This document shows, piece after piece, positions 19,931 to 31,291 of a DNA stretch of 64,000 nucleotides. Made by a program: the position numbers and the translations under genes. Every line of letters begins with the position of its first letter. Within the stretch, counting starts at the first letter, position 1. The notes beneath the pieces are model-generated. The model saw nothing but the letters and a program-made list of their open reading frames with translations, ran no database searches and had not been told where the DNA came from. Origin of the DNA: Prorocentrum cordatum (lineage: Eukaryota > Sar > Dinophyceae > Prorocentrales > Prorocentraceae); the NCBI GenBank assembly GCA_963575745.1, contig CAUYUJ010003681.1, positions 127,501 through 191,500 on the forward strand, in the 5' to 3' direction.

Positions 19931-21335
19931 TGTTGCAAGCTTAGGCCGTCTTGGAAGCTCGCAAGCGCGGAACCATGGTTTTCTACAAATGATGGTGGCT
20001 TCGGGACCGCAGATTCATCGCTTTTGCTAGGGCTCGTGGCCTCGGGAGGGGGGCGGGTGCATGCGGTACTCTGTGAGTAGAGGGGGGTGCCCCTGGAGGA
20101 AAGCGGAAACCCTACCAGGCAGCCCGTGGCATTCTACCTCAACGTGCCAGGGGGACGGTGGCGGATTGGGCTGGTAGTCTGGATTTGAGTGGTTGGGGCA
20201 GGGGGACTTGGGAGAGAGCGGGGTCTGGAATTTCTTGCCATACGGCCGCGCGTGTGTCTGGCGGCGCTTGTCGAGCCTCCCTCCCGCCAATGGCGGCGGC
20301 TCGCAGGCAGCCGCCGACGCCGTGCTGGACTCCGCGAGGAGGGGAGGGACCGCGCTGCGCGCTGAGAAGCACGTCTCTCCGGCCTCATCCTGAGCCTTGC
20401 CTTGAGATCCGACGTCGCGACAAAAATTGCAACATCGCAAGAAATCGCGACCAGAGCCCTGGACCAATCGCTCTGCGGCACCGTACGAGCTGGATCGATC
20501 TGTGAGGGCCCCGGCGCCCGAAACTCGGCGCGAACGCCCTTTGTGGAGACATGGCAGCGCCAGGATCTCAGGGGGTCGCCTCCGAGGGGCCTTCCCTCGA
20601 GGGATCGGAGCTCCCCGTCCTGCGTGCTCATGTCGTCGCAGGGGTTCGGGCTTCCAAGCTGAGGCTGTCGTCCAGGCCGCGCGCCGTTCGTGTTCACTGG
20701 GTCTGTCCATGCACGCGCCTGCGCGCCGCGCGCGGTCTTGACGTCGTCCAACTATAGAGCGCCAACGGGCGTACGGGGCAAGCGCTTCGGGCCAGGTGTA
20801 TTTTCAGACTCCAATGTGCAGCAGAACGCCATGGGTGAGGGGGGGAATTCGGCAAAAGAGAACGTCTTGCCGCATCCCCTTGTCGACGACAGCGCCATCG
20901 ATGGTAACATGAGCGACCCAAGAAAGAGCTTTGACGGGGATACTCGTATGGGCTGCAAGAGTTTCGACACCCTCCCTCCTCTGTCTTCGATCCATCCTTT
21001 CTTCCCTCGCTGTCCTCCATCATCCTCAAACTCCCGCCTTCCTCCTCCCTCAGTTCCTCCTTCCTTCCTCCCCTCCCCTTTTCCCCCCCGTTATCCTTCC
21101 TCCAATATTCCTTTTCTCTCCTTACCATCTCTTGCATCATGATGTCCGCTACCGTCTCCTGCGCCGTCTTCGTAGCCGCACTTGTCTCTATGTAGTTCCC
21201 TCTTCGCGCCAGTGTTTTTCTACATCTCTCTGTGATCCCCCTCCCCCTAACACCCTCGTCTTTCACCCACCGCCGCTGTGGCCATGCGGGCATTTGCCGT
21301 GACTGCGAGAGTCTGGGGCAAACAGGTAGACGACG
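19931..21335. other. Stretch without a supported gene
   Basis: A minus-strand frame at 20134-20751 (205 codons) is open and rich in Arg, Ser and Pro; a plus-strand frame overlaps it. Neither has a recognisable domain. 20990-21120 is pyrimidine-rich. Confidence 0.35.
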
Positions 21336-21800
21336 GATCCTTCTCTTCCTCCTCCTCCTCCTCGTCGTCTTCCTCCTCCTCCTTCTCCTCCTCCTCGGAC
21401 CTTTCTCATGGTGATAGGGGCTTCGCGAGCGGGGCGAACAGGCCAGGGAGGTTGTCAGGGCTGGTCCGTTGACCTCGAGGGACCTCCCATAAGGGGGTCC
21501 TCCTTGGCGCGGCCCGGCAGGGAGCTCGGTGCGGGCGCCCTGCGCGCCGCCCTGCAGATCCTGTACCGGTACGTCGAGGACTACCTGGGCACATCCGCAG
21601 GCCGCGCGGGGGAGAGTCGTCGGAGGGGAGGGAGGGAAGGGGGCGGGGGGGGGGGGGGGGGAGGGGCCGTCGGAGGGGGCGGGCGGAGAGGGAGGGGGAG
21701 GCGGAGGGGGACGGGGGGCGGAGGCGAAGAAGGAAAGGGGGAGGAAGCGGAGGGGAAGGGGGGTGGCGGAGGAGGGCGGGGGAGGAGGACGAGGACCAGA
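21336..21800 (+). repeat. CTC microsatellite, short exon-like segment, then G-run tract
   Basis: TCC/CTC repeats lie at 21345-21398. The segment 21500-21600 translates to ELGAGALRAALQILYRYVED, which looks coding but stands alone. 21615-21790 is dominated by GGAGGGGG runs that would also favour G-quadruplexes. Confidence 0.5.
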
Positions 21801-22128
21801 GTCAGCCCAGCGTGTAGCTGAGGTGCTGCAGCGCAACCTCCCCTCCCGAGTCCTGCGTCGCAGAAGTCCATGCGTGCGTGATGCTTCCCTGCGCGAAGCG
21901 CCCCTTTTTTAATCAGAAAACAAGGCAACACAAAAAAAACGAGCACCCGATGGGCCCGCCATTGTGGCGGGAACCCTGAGGGGAGGAGGAGGAGGCGGAG
22001 AGGAATGACGAGGTGGAGGAGGAGGGGGGGAGGAGCACCGAGGATCGGCGATCGAGGTCGTTGTGGCAGGTCCTGCTGTGAGTTTTTAGAGGAGGGGTCC
22101 CAGGCATCACGGCGCCGTCACGAAAATA

Positions 22129-22677
22129 TCACGACAAGCGATTCTGTTCACGACCTCGGCCTCTGGGGACCTTTCCCAGGCCCTGCGGCAATGGAGCATC
22201 TGCATGTAACGGAGGGACGCTACGGTCCAGGGTTGGGGTCAAGATCTCAGGGACTTCGGTTATCGGGGTCCACAATGGGCTTGTCGGACTCAATGTTGGA
22301 TTCCAGGGCCCTCGCGGATCGTCTGGATCGAACAGATGACTCCTGGAGACGGTGTCGACCAATTTGGGCGTGACATGTTCAAGTGTCCGCAGCTTTCCTA
22401 CCACTTCTGACGTCGAGGCCCAGGGGGGTCGGACTCGTTGCAGGCTGCAGGCCGTAGGAACTGATTGGTTGTTGACGGACGGCATGCTCTCGTTATCCGA
22501 CCTTGACAATACGCGAGATGATGCGGTCTGTGGCCAGGGAGGAACAAAGGGTTGAATTAGAGATGTGAAGAATACATGGCTCGAGTGTGTGGGAAGAAGC
22601 GTTGCTCCATGTAGCGTAGGAGACGCCTTCCGAATGACGCCCATCTCTTCCCCAACCAAGTGAGATTCATCCTTCAA
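22129..22677 (-). CDS. Hypothetical 182-codon open frame
   Basis: Open frame in moderate-GC sequence with a Pro/Ser/Thr-rich product. No domain, signal peptide or splice support was recognised. Its length is somewhat above what is expected by chance here. Low-confidence call, included because nothing else explains the stretch 21900-23100. Confidence 0.2.
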   Translation of the reverse strand: MKDESHLVGEEMGVIRKASPTLHGATLLPTHSSHVFFTSLIQPFVPPWPQTASSRVLSRSDNESMPSVNNQSVPTACSLQRVRPPWASTSEVVGKLRTLEHVTPKLVDTVSRSHLFDPDDPRGPWNPTLSPTSPLWTPITEVPEILTPTLDRSVPPLHADAPLPQGLGKVPRGRGREQNRLS

Positions 22678-23139
22678 GCTTCATCCTGGCAACATCCGCG
22701 AATTTATAGGACCGTTGCTCATCAAGTGTGCTGGCCACGAAGGCGAAAGACTTTCCGTTCAGAGAACGGTATTTGCAAACAATTTCTTCCGACGGGAGGC
22801 CATCGACATTCAATCGTTTGGTAGTCGAACATGGCTGTAGTAATCGCGTGCGCTAGAAGAGTCCGATATCGGCAGCGTCCATTCAGCGGCCTTCGAACGT
22901 ACTTGAGTCGCACGCTGCGTCGAGGAGTGCTCGAATAGGGTCCCCTGAGCGGGGCAGTACGAGTTCGCACTGTCGCCCGAGAAGCGTCACTGCTTCAATG
23001 TTCGTGTGCGTGGCGACAGCCAAGCAACATAGACCTTCTGTACGTGCGCAGTGAGCCGTAGACCCATGCACAATCCGACACGGCCCTGGTCGTTTCGGCC
23101 ATGGCCCGAGGCCCTCTTGGGCCGTCTCGGGGCGCTCTT

Positions 23140-23478
23140 GCAGGCCCCCCCCGCCTCCAGAGAGCGAAACCCGGGCACGGGCCCCCCCCCCCCTTCCCAG
23201 GTCTCCTTTCGACAACGGGACACGCCCCTCCCCCCCTCCCTCCCTTTCCAGAGCGAAACCAGGGGCCGCCCCCGAAAGCGGGACACGCCTCCCCCTTCCC
23301 AGAGCGAGACCAGGGATCACGTTATCGAAAATATGACACACCTCCCCGCCCCCAGAGCCAAGCCAGGACCCCCCCCCCGAAAGTGGGACAGGACCCCCCC
23401 CCCGTTCCCCCCTCCAGAGCGAAACGAGCCCCCCACCCCCCCCTTTCGAAAACGAGGCCCCCCCCCTTCCAGAGAGAG
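23140..23478 (+). repeat. C-rich minisatellite with CCAGAGCGAAAC core
   Basis: Six to seven units of 45-60 bp, each with CCAGAG(C/A)GAAAC or a variant, then a GAAA-GGGACA box and a C-run. Its core differs from that of the 11560-12640 array, but the two arrays end in the same sequence. Confidence 0.85.
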
Positions 23479-23545
23479 ACTTGAGCGAGCCCAATCCCAC
23501 GCTCCTTTAAACTCACAAGCCAGATCGGCGGATATGTTGATATGT
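23470..23545 (+). repeat. Array-terminal sequence shared with 12607-12692
   Basis: GAGAGACTTGAGCGAG, CCCACGCTC and GCCAGATCGGCGGAT occur in the same order and spacing as at the end of the first array. Confidence 0.7.
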
Positions 23546-23724
23546 TTGTATGCATTTAGAGATTGCGAACAGCGCAGGTCTGCCCACTGAACCGGTCATA
23601 TCCACCATTTGGTTGTGACTCCCGCGGGCTGTTGGAAAGGTCGTCGGACGAGTGCGCGTCTGAATCCATGAATTCGGCGACGTGGGTCAATCTTGAGTAT
23701 GTATGTACACACACGTTTTTTCTT

Positions 23725-23726
<2 letters not shown>

Positions 23727-23758
<32 letters not shown>
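23727..23758. repeat. TA dinucleotide run
   Basis: About 15 TA units follow TTTTTTCTTTG. Confidence 0.95.
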
Positions 23759-23759
<1 letters not shown>

Positions 23760-23865
23760 AACAAATACGTCGGGCCGCCTCCCAGGGCGTCCTCCACCTC
23801 GCTCACATCTCGAGTGCGCTCCCAGTACTGCGCTTCCCGGCCTTCCAGGGAGCCCCCACAGCCCA

Positions 23866-24420
23866 GACGACCCCACGAAGCCCCCAGAACGTAAAATAAT
23901 TGCCCAAGGCCCAAGATGCTTCCAAGAAGCCCAGGATCGCTTTCGGGCGGCTCTTCAGGCTTCCAGGAGGCCTCCAACAGACTTCAAGAGAGCTCCGAGA
24001 GGCCTCCCGAGAGCGCCCCCCGGAGAACCTAAAATTGTTGATTTATATTTTTGTTGTTGCCCCAAAAGTTTGCTTTGGCATTCTCACCATTTCATGCTTC
24101 TAACGCTCCAAGACGGCCGAAGAGGCCCCCTAGACGGCCCAAGAGGCCCCCAAGACAGCCCCAAAACGGGCCAAGACGGTCCCAGGATTGCAGAAGAGGC
24201 GCCCCGGACAGCTCCCAGACCACCCCAGAACAGGTCCAAGATGAGCCCAAGAGCGGGAGCGGGAGGCCGCCAGAGACCTCCGAGGGGACTCCGGGACCGC
24301 CCTCAAGCCTCCAACATACCCTAGACCCCTGAGAGGCCCTCAAGAAAACTCTGACGAGGTCCCCCAAACAGCCCAAGAGAGCTTCGAGAGCCGTCCTGGG
24401 AGAGCCTGAAGAGGGTCAAA
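23866..24420 (-). repeat. CTTGGG satellite block 3, reverse orientation, two spacers
   Basis: CCAAGACGGCC monomers in reverse orientation. Spacers at about 24008-24112 and 24402-24495 carry the complement of GTCTTGGAGCGT and then a GAGAA box, as in the forward blocks at 32390 and 42240. Confidence 0.75.
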
Positions 24421-24499
24421 TCATTGATCTCCAGTGGTTTTTGTCGACATGTTTCGCCTTCTCACGTTTTCCCGCGTGCAACGCTCCAAGACCAAGGAA

Positions 24500-25225
24500 T
24501 TATTTTAAAAGGGAATTCCAGAGCTTCCTTTCTTTTTCAAGTTGGGACCCCTACTCCCGATCCTCCTCCTCGAGGCCCCATCAAGACTTCGGAGTCACAT
24601 GTAAAGCTGTTACGGGAATATTGTTGAACTCTCTGACGCTGTCTTGGCACTCTCTTGGGTCGTCTTCGCGTCCTTTTGGCTGCCCCTGAAACCACCGTAG
24701 AAATCGAGATCCCATGATCCCACGAGCTGAAAAAAACATTAATTCCTATTATTTAGAACTCACCATCTGCTTATTTTTGCACGAAGATCCGAGAGGCAAC
24801 CCAACGGACCGTAGTCTGAATCAGAAAACGTCTAACCCACAGCCCAGGCACGGCAACTGGAAACAATGGGAGTGCCACAATTCTTTTTTTTGAAGTTCGT
24901 CCCTTGTCTACTCTTGCACAACCGACCACAATGAAGCCCCCCCTCAGCTCCCAGAAAAGAACACGCACGCGATGGTTCTATTCTATATATATACATACAT
25001 ACATACATACATACATACATACATACATACACGCACGTATACGAACACATATGTGTACATACAATCGAATCGAAATCGCTAGATCGATACATCGCAAGTT
25101 CGATCCGACGCCCATCGCACGCCGACGGCTGCACCCATCTCCCCCGCATCCTCCTTATCACCCGACTGGTGGTCTTCTCGGCGTGTACCTACGTTTGGCC
25201 TCCATCAGCGTTTGTGCTTGCACCG
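24500..25225. other. Stretch without a gene; ATAC microsatellite
   Basis: An (ATAC)n run lies at about 24991-25030. 24640-24690 carries a few CTTGGG-type monomers. No gene is supported. Confidence 0.55.
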
Positions 25226-25241
25226 TTTCAGACCACCCGCG

Positions 25242-25543
25242 GTGTGCTCGGACGCGTGGTCCCTGATGGATGTTTGAACCAGACGTCTCGTCGGCTTGCC
25301 ACTGCGTCAGGGGGGAATGGGTCAGGCGAGGAGATGGTCGCCGCCATGCGCTCTGCAGCGCAGATTGGAGTTCCAGTGCTTCTCGGGGACTTTGCGTGCT
25401 TGGCCGAGAAAGTACATGGGACATGCACGAGAGGGGAGACGACACATATCGTAGCTGGACTACTCTCAAGTTCGGGCGCGATCGCTTCTGATGCTGAGGA
25501 GAAAGTGGGAAGTGGAAGAGGCGGCGAAGAAGGAGTTGTGTGA
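25242..25543 (+). CDS. Possible terminal exon, unknown protein
   Basis: A pyrimidine-rich acceptor ending GTTTCAG precedes a frame that reads GEEMVAAMRSAAQIGVPVLL and GDFACLAEKVHGTCTRGET, then ends at TGA. The GEEM...AA...G.PV.LGD order is reminiscent of TraB-type segments, but the match is too short to assign. Nearby, 25820-25890 reads HIWREIGRYLSGEPAFR after TTTTTGCAG, and 25935-26072 reads IVEDVFEELHGEEHGMMLRR. These may be pieces of one gene with unresolved joins. Confidence 0.3.
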
Positions 25544-26354
25544 TGCGAGGCGTCAGCATGTTTATCTCCACAGTGGTGCTGCAAAACGATTCTAGAAAAT
25601 TGTACGCCGCCCAGCGGCTGTGACTCTACACTCCCAGGGTGCGTGGGTAGATTTAGGTAATTGTCCGCTTCCCCGGGTCCAGCGAGCAGTGTAAATTGGT
25701 GGTGGCACGTACCATCACTAACACCAACACAGGGTGTAGCGTGATTGAGATTCCGTTGCTTCTCCCGTTTTCGCTCGCCGCCACCCTTGCATGCTTCATC
25801 GGCCCGTCTGTTTTTGCAGCACATCTGGCGCGAAATTGGTAGATACCTTTCGGGGGAACCAGCGTTCCGTCTGACAAGAAAGAGCGGATGATGCGACGAA
25901 TATTGCCGTTGTTTTGAGATTGGTGCCGAGGCCCCCCTTTCGGGATTGTGGAGGATGTTTTTGAGGAGCTGCACGGAGAGGAGCACGGGATGATGTTAAG
26001 AAGGGTCAGTCAGAACAGGTTGGGGGCGGCAAGCAGTGACAGGCCAACCATTCGCCGCCAAGAGGAAGTAGTGTAACAGTCTCAGAGTTCTCGATCGAAT
26101 CTTCTTACCGCTCCCTCGTCCGAAGTGCGCTCTGTGCCGAGTCGACCATACAGGTCCGGGGAGCCTCAAGCAAGCCCCAGAGGGCCTGACTCCAGGAGAG
26201 CCGCGAGATTCCGTGGGAGTGCGGGTGGCAAGAGAGCCTAGCGGCAGGGACCCCGCAGAGGACCTTCCGTCCAAGGTCACCTTCAAGCGCATATCTCAGG
26301 AGGAGGGATTGGGCAGGGCCGAAGTGTTGGAAGAACATGTGTGCGTATGAGGCT

Positions 26355-26935
26355 GTGCATGAGGATGAGGAAGAGGAGGAGGAGGAGGAGGGGGAGGAGG
26401 AGGAGGTGGAGGAGGAGTAGGGAGGAGGAAGATATCTAAGATGATGGCGGTGAGGGGGCGAATCTGAGGAACGGGACTAGGTAAAGTCGGGGAATCAGAG
26501 TAAGGATGAGGTTGAGGATGATAGGGAGGATTTGGACCGGCCGAAGAGGATGAGGAGGAGGAGGAGGAGGAGGTGGAGGAGGCGGACATTGAGGATGAAG
26601 GATGATCAGTAACATGAGGAGGAGGAGGAGGAGGAGGAGGAGGAGGAGGAGAGGAGGACGAGGATCAGGAGGAGGAGGATGAACATCAGCAGCAGTAGCA
26701 TGATCAGGCGGAAGAGGAGGAGGAGCAAGAGGAGGAGGAGGAGGAGGAGGAGGAGGAGGAGGAGGATGAGGAGGAGGAGGAGGAGGATGAGAAGGAGAAG
26801 GAGGAGGAGGAGGAGGAGGGATGCGTGGCGGCGGCTGTTACGGCAGTGGAGGCGAAGGTGGGAGGCCGAAGGCGTATGTGAATGGTAATGAGGCGGCAGA
26901 GTAGGATAAGGAGCAGGAGGAGGAGGAGAGAGGAT
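26355..26935 (+). repeat. Long GAG/GGA microsatellite region
   Basis: Nearly continuous GAG/GGA triplets at 26365-26420, 26545-26580 and 26615-26820, with AGG tracts to 26935. Its open frames are Glu/Arg or Ser/Leu homopolymer artefacts. Confidence 0.9.
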
Positions 26936-27183
26936 GGTCATGATCAGATTGAGAAGCTGGGTGGATGTACGGATCGATGCGGATTGTGCCCGAGAAGGGC
27001 GAAGGGATTGGGTTTAGGAGGAGTCTTGTCATGGAGGTGTGTGTGTGTGTGTGCGTCCCCGGGTGCCTCACTTAGCAAGGCGTTCGCTAAGACGTGCTTG
27101 ATCATGTGCGAGTGCTTCTCCGTCCCCCCCCCCCCCGCGTGCGAGGGGAATACTGTGCCAACGTGGACCTCTCCGGCAGACAC

Positions 27184-27372
27184 TCAATGGGGAGGATGCG
27201 CGGCCGGCGCCCTGCACCGCTCAAGGCCATTGCCAAGCGGCCACTGGTGCACCCAGCACTTCTTGTAAACCATAAAGTGCGGCAAGTCTTTCTGGGCCCG
27301 GTATTTTGCAAGAAGGTTGTCGAGCTTCTCCACCGCAGTGGGGTCATGCTGCAGAGCGACGTCTACGATCCG
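27184..27372 (-). CDS. Probable terminal exon, unknown protein
   Basis: On the minus strand, after AGCAG at 27377-27373, a 62-codon frame reads RIVDVALQHDPTAVEKLDNL, then AKYRAQKDLPHFMVYKKCW and VHQWPLGNGLERC, and ends at TGA (27184). The composition is that of a real protein rather than of a repeat. Upstream (27373-27820) two minus-strand frames also look coding, for example GVVPFDVSCSIPAVYEAGVE at about 27538-27480, but a stop (TGA) or a frame change separates them. It could be a mobile-element fragment; the family is not recognised. Confidence 0.4.
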   Translation of the reverse strand, partial: RIVDVALQHDPTAVEKLDNLLAKYRAQKDLPHFMVYKKCWVHQWPLGNGLERCRAPAAHPPH

Positions 27373-27949
27373 CTGCTCTCACTCTGCGGCGATCACCCCA
27401 GTCGACACTGCAGGCGTGCAGCACGGCATGACGCTGCGAGACTTGAGGGAACACTTGCACTTCCGTTGTAGGGCCGGGAGCTTCAACTCCTGCCTCATAT
27501 ACTGCGGGAATCGAGCACGACACGTCGAAGGGGACGACGCCTTTGGGCACCACCATCTGTAGAATCGGCGGGGCGGACCAGTCCAGGCGAGGCCTGCAGC
27601 ATCTCGAGCGGAGGGGCCACCACCTGCAAGGGCGCCAGCATCGGCACCAGCGGGCTGCCAGACCGGGTCACCTTCGAAGAACGGGGCAGGCGACGGGAAT
27701 GTGCCAGCGACGGCAGAGGCGGCTGAACCGCAAGGCCACCATACGGCCTGGCGTGGCGAAGAGTTGTTGCTTGTGCTTCGGCACTGGGGTCACGAGGGCC
27801 TCGATGCCGGCAGGGTCTCAAAAAAAATGCCGCAGGCGCCCGCCAGGTTGTGGCCGTCGGCTCTGCGAGGCGGGCGTCCGGGTCGGGCCGTGCAGCCGGA
27901 GCCTCCCCGCAGCGACCCTCGGGCCGGACGAAAGGGGGGGATTGGGAAA

Positions 27950-28060
27950 GGAAGGGTTACGAAATTTGCTGCATGCAGCTGGTTTCGGCCCCACCGAGGG
28001 GCCCATTCCTCGATACATAGACGCCTCCGGCGCCGGGGATGGCGCCGGGAAAGTCAGCCA
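27950..28060 (+). repeat. Dispersed repeat, CTCGATACATAG-GCCTCCGGCGCC type, copy 2
   Basis: Aligns with 13225-13335 in box order and spacing. Confidence 0.6.
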
Positions 28061-28079
28061 CGTGAGCTGATTCTCAAAC

Positions 28080-28640
28080 CCCCCCCTTTGCTATCCCCCC
28101 CTTTCGCCCGACCCGAGACTCCGCGGTGGCGACCGGGGGCGCGGCCTCAGGCAGCACCACGCCGAAGGAGCGGGGCTAGCTGCGCGCGGCCGCCCGCGCT
28201 GGCAGCGCTGGCCAGCGGGGGCCAGCGCGCCGGGGCCCGGATCCGGGGAGAGGCGGCGAGGTTCCCAAAGGCGGGAGGGCCGAGGCCTCGAGCCAAACTT
28301 GTCACGGAGGCTGGAGGGGGAGAGGAGGGCGGATGGGGGAGAGCATGAGGGATCTGGAGAGGAGGGGGGATGGCGGAGGGGGGAGAAAAGGAGGGGGGAG
28401 TGGCGAGGGGGAAGCGGGGAGGAGGAAAGGGGCGAGGACAAGGGAGGAGAGGGTAACAGTGGAGGAGGGGGCCGACCCTCGTTTCCTTCCTGCTGCTCCC
28501 CTCTTCTCTCCCGCCTCTCCACCGCTATCCTTCTTCCCTCACCTTCCCTCTACGTACCCCCATCCTCCCTCTCTCCCTCTGGCCTATTGGCTTCCCCCCT
28601 CTCCTTCCCCCCACACCCCCGCTTAGACCTGCCCCCTCGC
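28080..28640. repeat. Low-complexity purine tract followed by pyrimidine tract
   Basis: 28300-28475 is G/A-rich and 28480-28640 is C/T-rich, so the region has strong strand switching. No gene is seen. Confidence 0.7.
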
Positions 28641-28921
28641 GCTCCTAGCACCCCGACCGCTTGCCGTGCGCTTTGCTGGTCATCCTCTTTCTCCTCTCGT
28701 TCCTGCTCCTCCTCATCCTCTTGCTCCCGAATCTCTCCCAGCCGTCGCTGCCTCTCATGCTTCGGCCAATTTAAATCCTTCAGTGATGATGCCTCATGTG
28801 ATGACGAGGCCTGCGACTGCCCGCTGCAACCTGCGTTGTCTTACATTTGTTGATGCGATTATCTGCCATCCAAGTCCACTACAGCTCACTTCTTCCAATT
28901 CCATTCCTCAGCATCCTGCTG

Positions 28922-28996
28922 AGATCTCTGGAGGTCTCCGGAGGTCGTCAGAGGTTACTGCAGGTTTTATGAGGCTCTGGAGGTCTGTGGAGACGC
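28922..28996 (+). repeat. Direct repeat flanking the CA-rich satellite, left copy
   Basis: About 75 bases with GAGGTC steps: GAGATCTCTGGAGGTC followed by CAGAGGTTACTGCAGG and CTGGAGGTCTGTGGAGACGC. The right copy is at 30849-30923. Confidence 0.7.
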
Positions 28997-29069
28997 AAAC
29001 AAACCGTATTTGCCAGCTGGGACTCAGAACAATAAGATTTTCGATTGTGGATCTGAGAACTAGCTATGG

Positions 29070-30265
29070 TGTGTAAATTGTGCGGTGCAAACTACGTGGT
29101 GCATCCAGGTCGTGTGACAAACACGGTGCAAGATACTTTGGTGCAATCTGCGTGGTGCAACATACGGCGTGCAAGCTATGTGGTGCGAATTGTGTGGTAT
29201 CAACTATGAGGTGAACGCTATGTAGTGCAATCCACGTGGTGCGGCCTATGTGGTGCAAGCTATGTGGTGTACGATCTGTGGTTCAAGCTTTCCTGTGCAA
29301 GATGCGTCGGGCCATTTACTTGGTGCAAGCTATCAGGGAGCCCACGAGGCGCTCACGGGCGTGCACCAGGCGAAGCCTCAGCACACACACACACACACGC
29401 ACACACGCGCGCGCGCGCGCACCAGCGCCGGGCGCCCACGAGGCGCCCACGGGCGGGCACAAAGCGAACCATCGGCAGGCCCCTCCAGCGCGGACCGCCC
29501 ATGACCGCCCACGAGGCGCACACGGTCGGGTACCATGCGAAACCTCGGCACACACTCACACCCACACACACACATACCCACACACACACCCACACACGCA
29601 CACCCACACACACCCACACCCACACACACACACCCACACACACCCACACACACACACACACACGCACACGCACACGCACACCCACACACACACACACCCG
29701 CACCCACACATTTTTCGTCGTTCGTCGCGGGCGGGAGACACGCCCGCGCGGCAAACCGCGCGCGCGCGCCCGGCAGCCTGTGAGGAAAGGAGGCGGAGAA
29801 GAGGAGAGAAGAGCGGGCCTCTCGCGGGCGGGGCGCCGGGGCCGCGGGGAGGCGCCGGCGAGCGGCGGGGCAGCGTGGAGGCAGCGGGGAGGCGCGAGCG
29901 GCTGGGCAGCGGGGCAGGCGCTGGGCGCGCAGCGGCGTTCGGGCAGGGGCCGCGCCAGAGGCTGTCGGGCGGCGGGCAGCATGGTGCAAGGCAGCGCCAG
30001 GGAGCGCCAGGGCGCTGAGGCAGGAGAGCAGCAGAGAGGCGCCGAGCCCGGCAGTCAGTTCTTGCACTGTGGTTGTGTGAGCCATGGGTTGCAGGCCATG
30101 CGGTGCAAGCTGTGCGGTGCAATCTGCGTGGCGTAAGCTATGTGGAATCAGCTATAGGTGGTTCAGTCTCCGTGCTGCAAGCTGCGTGGTGGAAGCTGTG
30201 CGGTGCAAGCTACGTGGTGTAAGCTATGTGATCCAGTCTCCGCGGTACAAGCTACCGCGGCGCTC
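29070..30265 (+). repeat. Composite satellite: GTGCAAGCTATGTGG monomers and CA-rich units
   Basis: 15-16 bp monomers (GGTGCAAGCTATGTG) at 29070-29340 and 30075-30265 enclose units of the GCGCCCACGAGGCGCCCACG type joined to CACACA runs (29340-29710) and a GC-rich unique piece (29715-30050). The 15-bp period keeps several frames open. Confidence 0.85.
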
Positions 30266-30497
30266 ACCACGCGCCCACGGGCGGGCACCATGCGAGACCT
30301 CGGCACGCCTCCCCCCCGCGCGGGGCGCTCACGAGGCGTTCCCGGGCGGGCACCAGGCGACACCGAGGCCCCCCCCCCACTAGCGCGGGGCGCCCACGAG
30401 GCGCCCGCGGCCGGGCACCATGTGGAGCCTCGGCGCGTGCCCCCCTCGCGCGGGGTGCCCACGAGGCGCCCACGGGCGGGCACCAGGCGAGGCCTCG

Positions 30498-30532
<35 letters not shown>

Positions 30533-30690
30533 TCCAGACACAGACACACACAGACACACACGCACACACACACACACGCGCACGCACGCACGCACGCACG
30601 CAAGCACCCACATACACGCACACACGCACAGGGCGGGGCGCCCACGAGGCGAGCCCGGGCGCTCAGCGGCGGGCACCAACCGAACACCCG
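30266..30690 (+). repeat. GGCGCCCACGAGGCGCCCAC tandem units with CA runs
   Basis: Four to five units of 50-65 bp, each GGGCGCTCACGAGGCG / CACGGGCGGGCACCA and then CTCGGCG, two of them ending in long CACACA runs. Confidence 0.85.
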
Positions 30691-30848
30691 GAACACTAAA
30701 CCATTGAATTGCATCAACGAGGCAATAGCCCTCGAGTGCAAGCCTCGTTACGGGAAGAGCTAAAGTAAGAAGCCCTGAGCCAAATCATTGTTTGGGGAGA
30801 TATTTCGAATTTGATGTAGATCTTCGAAACTCGAGCCTCCTGGATGCA

Positions 30849-30923
30849 GATCTCTGGCGGCCTCCAGAGGTCCTCAGAGGTCACCAGAGGTCTCACGAGG
30901 TTCCAGAGGTCTGCGGAGACGCC
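30849..30923 (+). repeat. Direct repeat flanking the CA-rich satellite, right copy
   Basis: Matches 28922-28996 (CAGATCTCTGG, CAGAGGTC-CCAGAGG, CAGAGGTCTGCGGAGACGC). Confidence 0.7.
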
Positions 30924-31162
30924 CGTATAACCACACGGTATCAAACAACACGTCGATCCTCGAACATCGAACCTCCTGGATGCAACCGGGAGGTGGGCTC
31001 GGCGGACATGCAGAAGCTCGAGGAGGACATCCCCGGGGTGGCTGGGCGGATCGGAAGCGGGGAGGGGGTGCCACTGCTGTCGCGGTGCATCTCGTAGGGG
31101 CGTTCGGACGGAGGCGGCCAGAGCCTCTGACCCTCTGTTTCCTTTATCCCCCTCGTCCTCAG

Positions 31163-31291
31163 CATCGTTCTGCTCAGCGCTTCGATCTCTCATACTACGT
31201 CCACCTCGAGATCGGGATCTCGAACACCGACTGCATTTACAGTAACCATAGGAAGGCCCGCGCCGCCGCGCTGGACAGGCTCAGGCGGTGA
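31163..31291 (+). CDS. Probable terminal exon, unknown protein
   Basis: A strong pyrimidine tract ending CCTCGTCCTCAG is followed by a 42-codon frame that reads RFDLSYYVHLEIGISNTDCI and ends RKARAAALDRLRR before TGA. An upstream segment near 31000-31090 reads SADMQKLEEDIPGVAGRIGS and may be the previous exon, but its donor is not resolved. No family recognised. Confidence 0.35.
   Translation, partial: HRSAQRFDLSYYVHLEIGISNTDCIYSNHRKARAAALDRLRR

Noticed and set aside
20134-20751. 205-codon minus-strand frame
   Set aside because: Overlapping open frames on both strands, Arg/Ser/Pro-rich product, no splice or domain support; kept only as a note in the stretch description.
25085-25115. GTTCGATCC resembling a tRNA T-loop
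   Set aside because: The flanking bases do not pair as a T-stem and no D-arm, anticodon arm or acceptor stem could be fitted.
26606-26941. Leu-rich minus-strand frame that could be read as a membrane protein
   Set aside because: It is the translation of a GAG/CTC microsatellite (poly-Leu), not a protein.
29225-30136. 303-codon plus-strand frame rich in Thr/His, with overlapping minus-strand frames
   Set aside because: Created by CACACA runs and the 15-bp tandem monomer; there is no non-repeat protein content.
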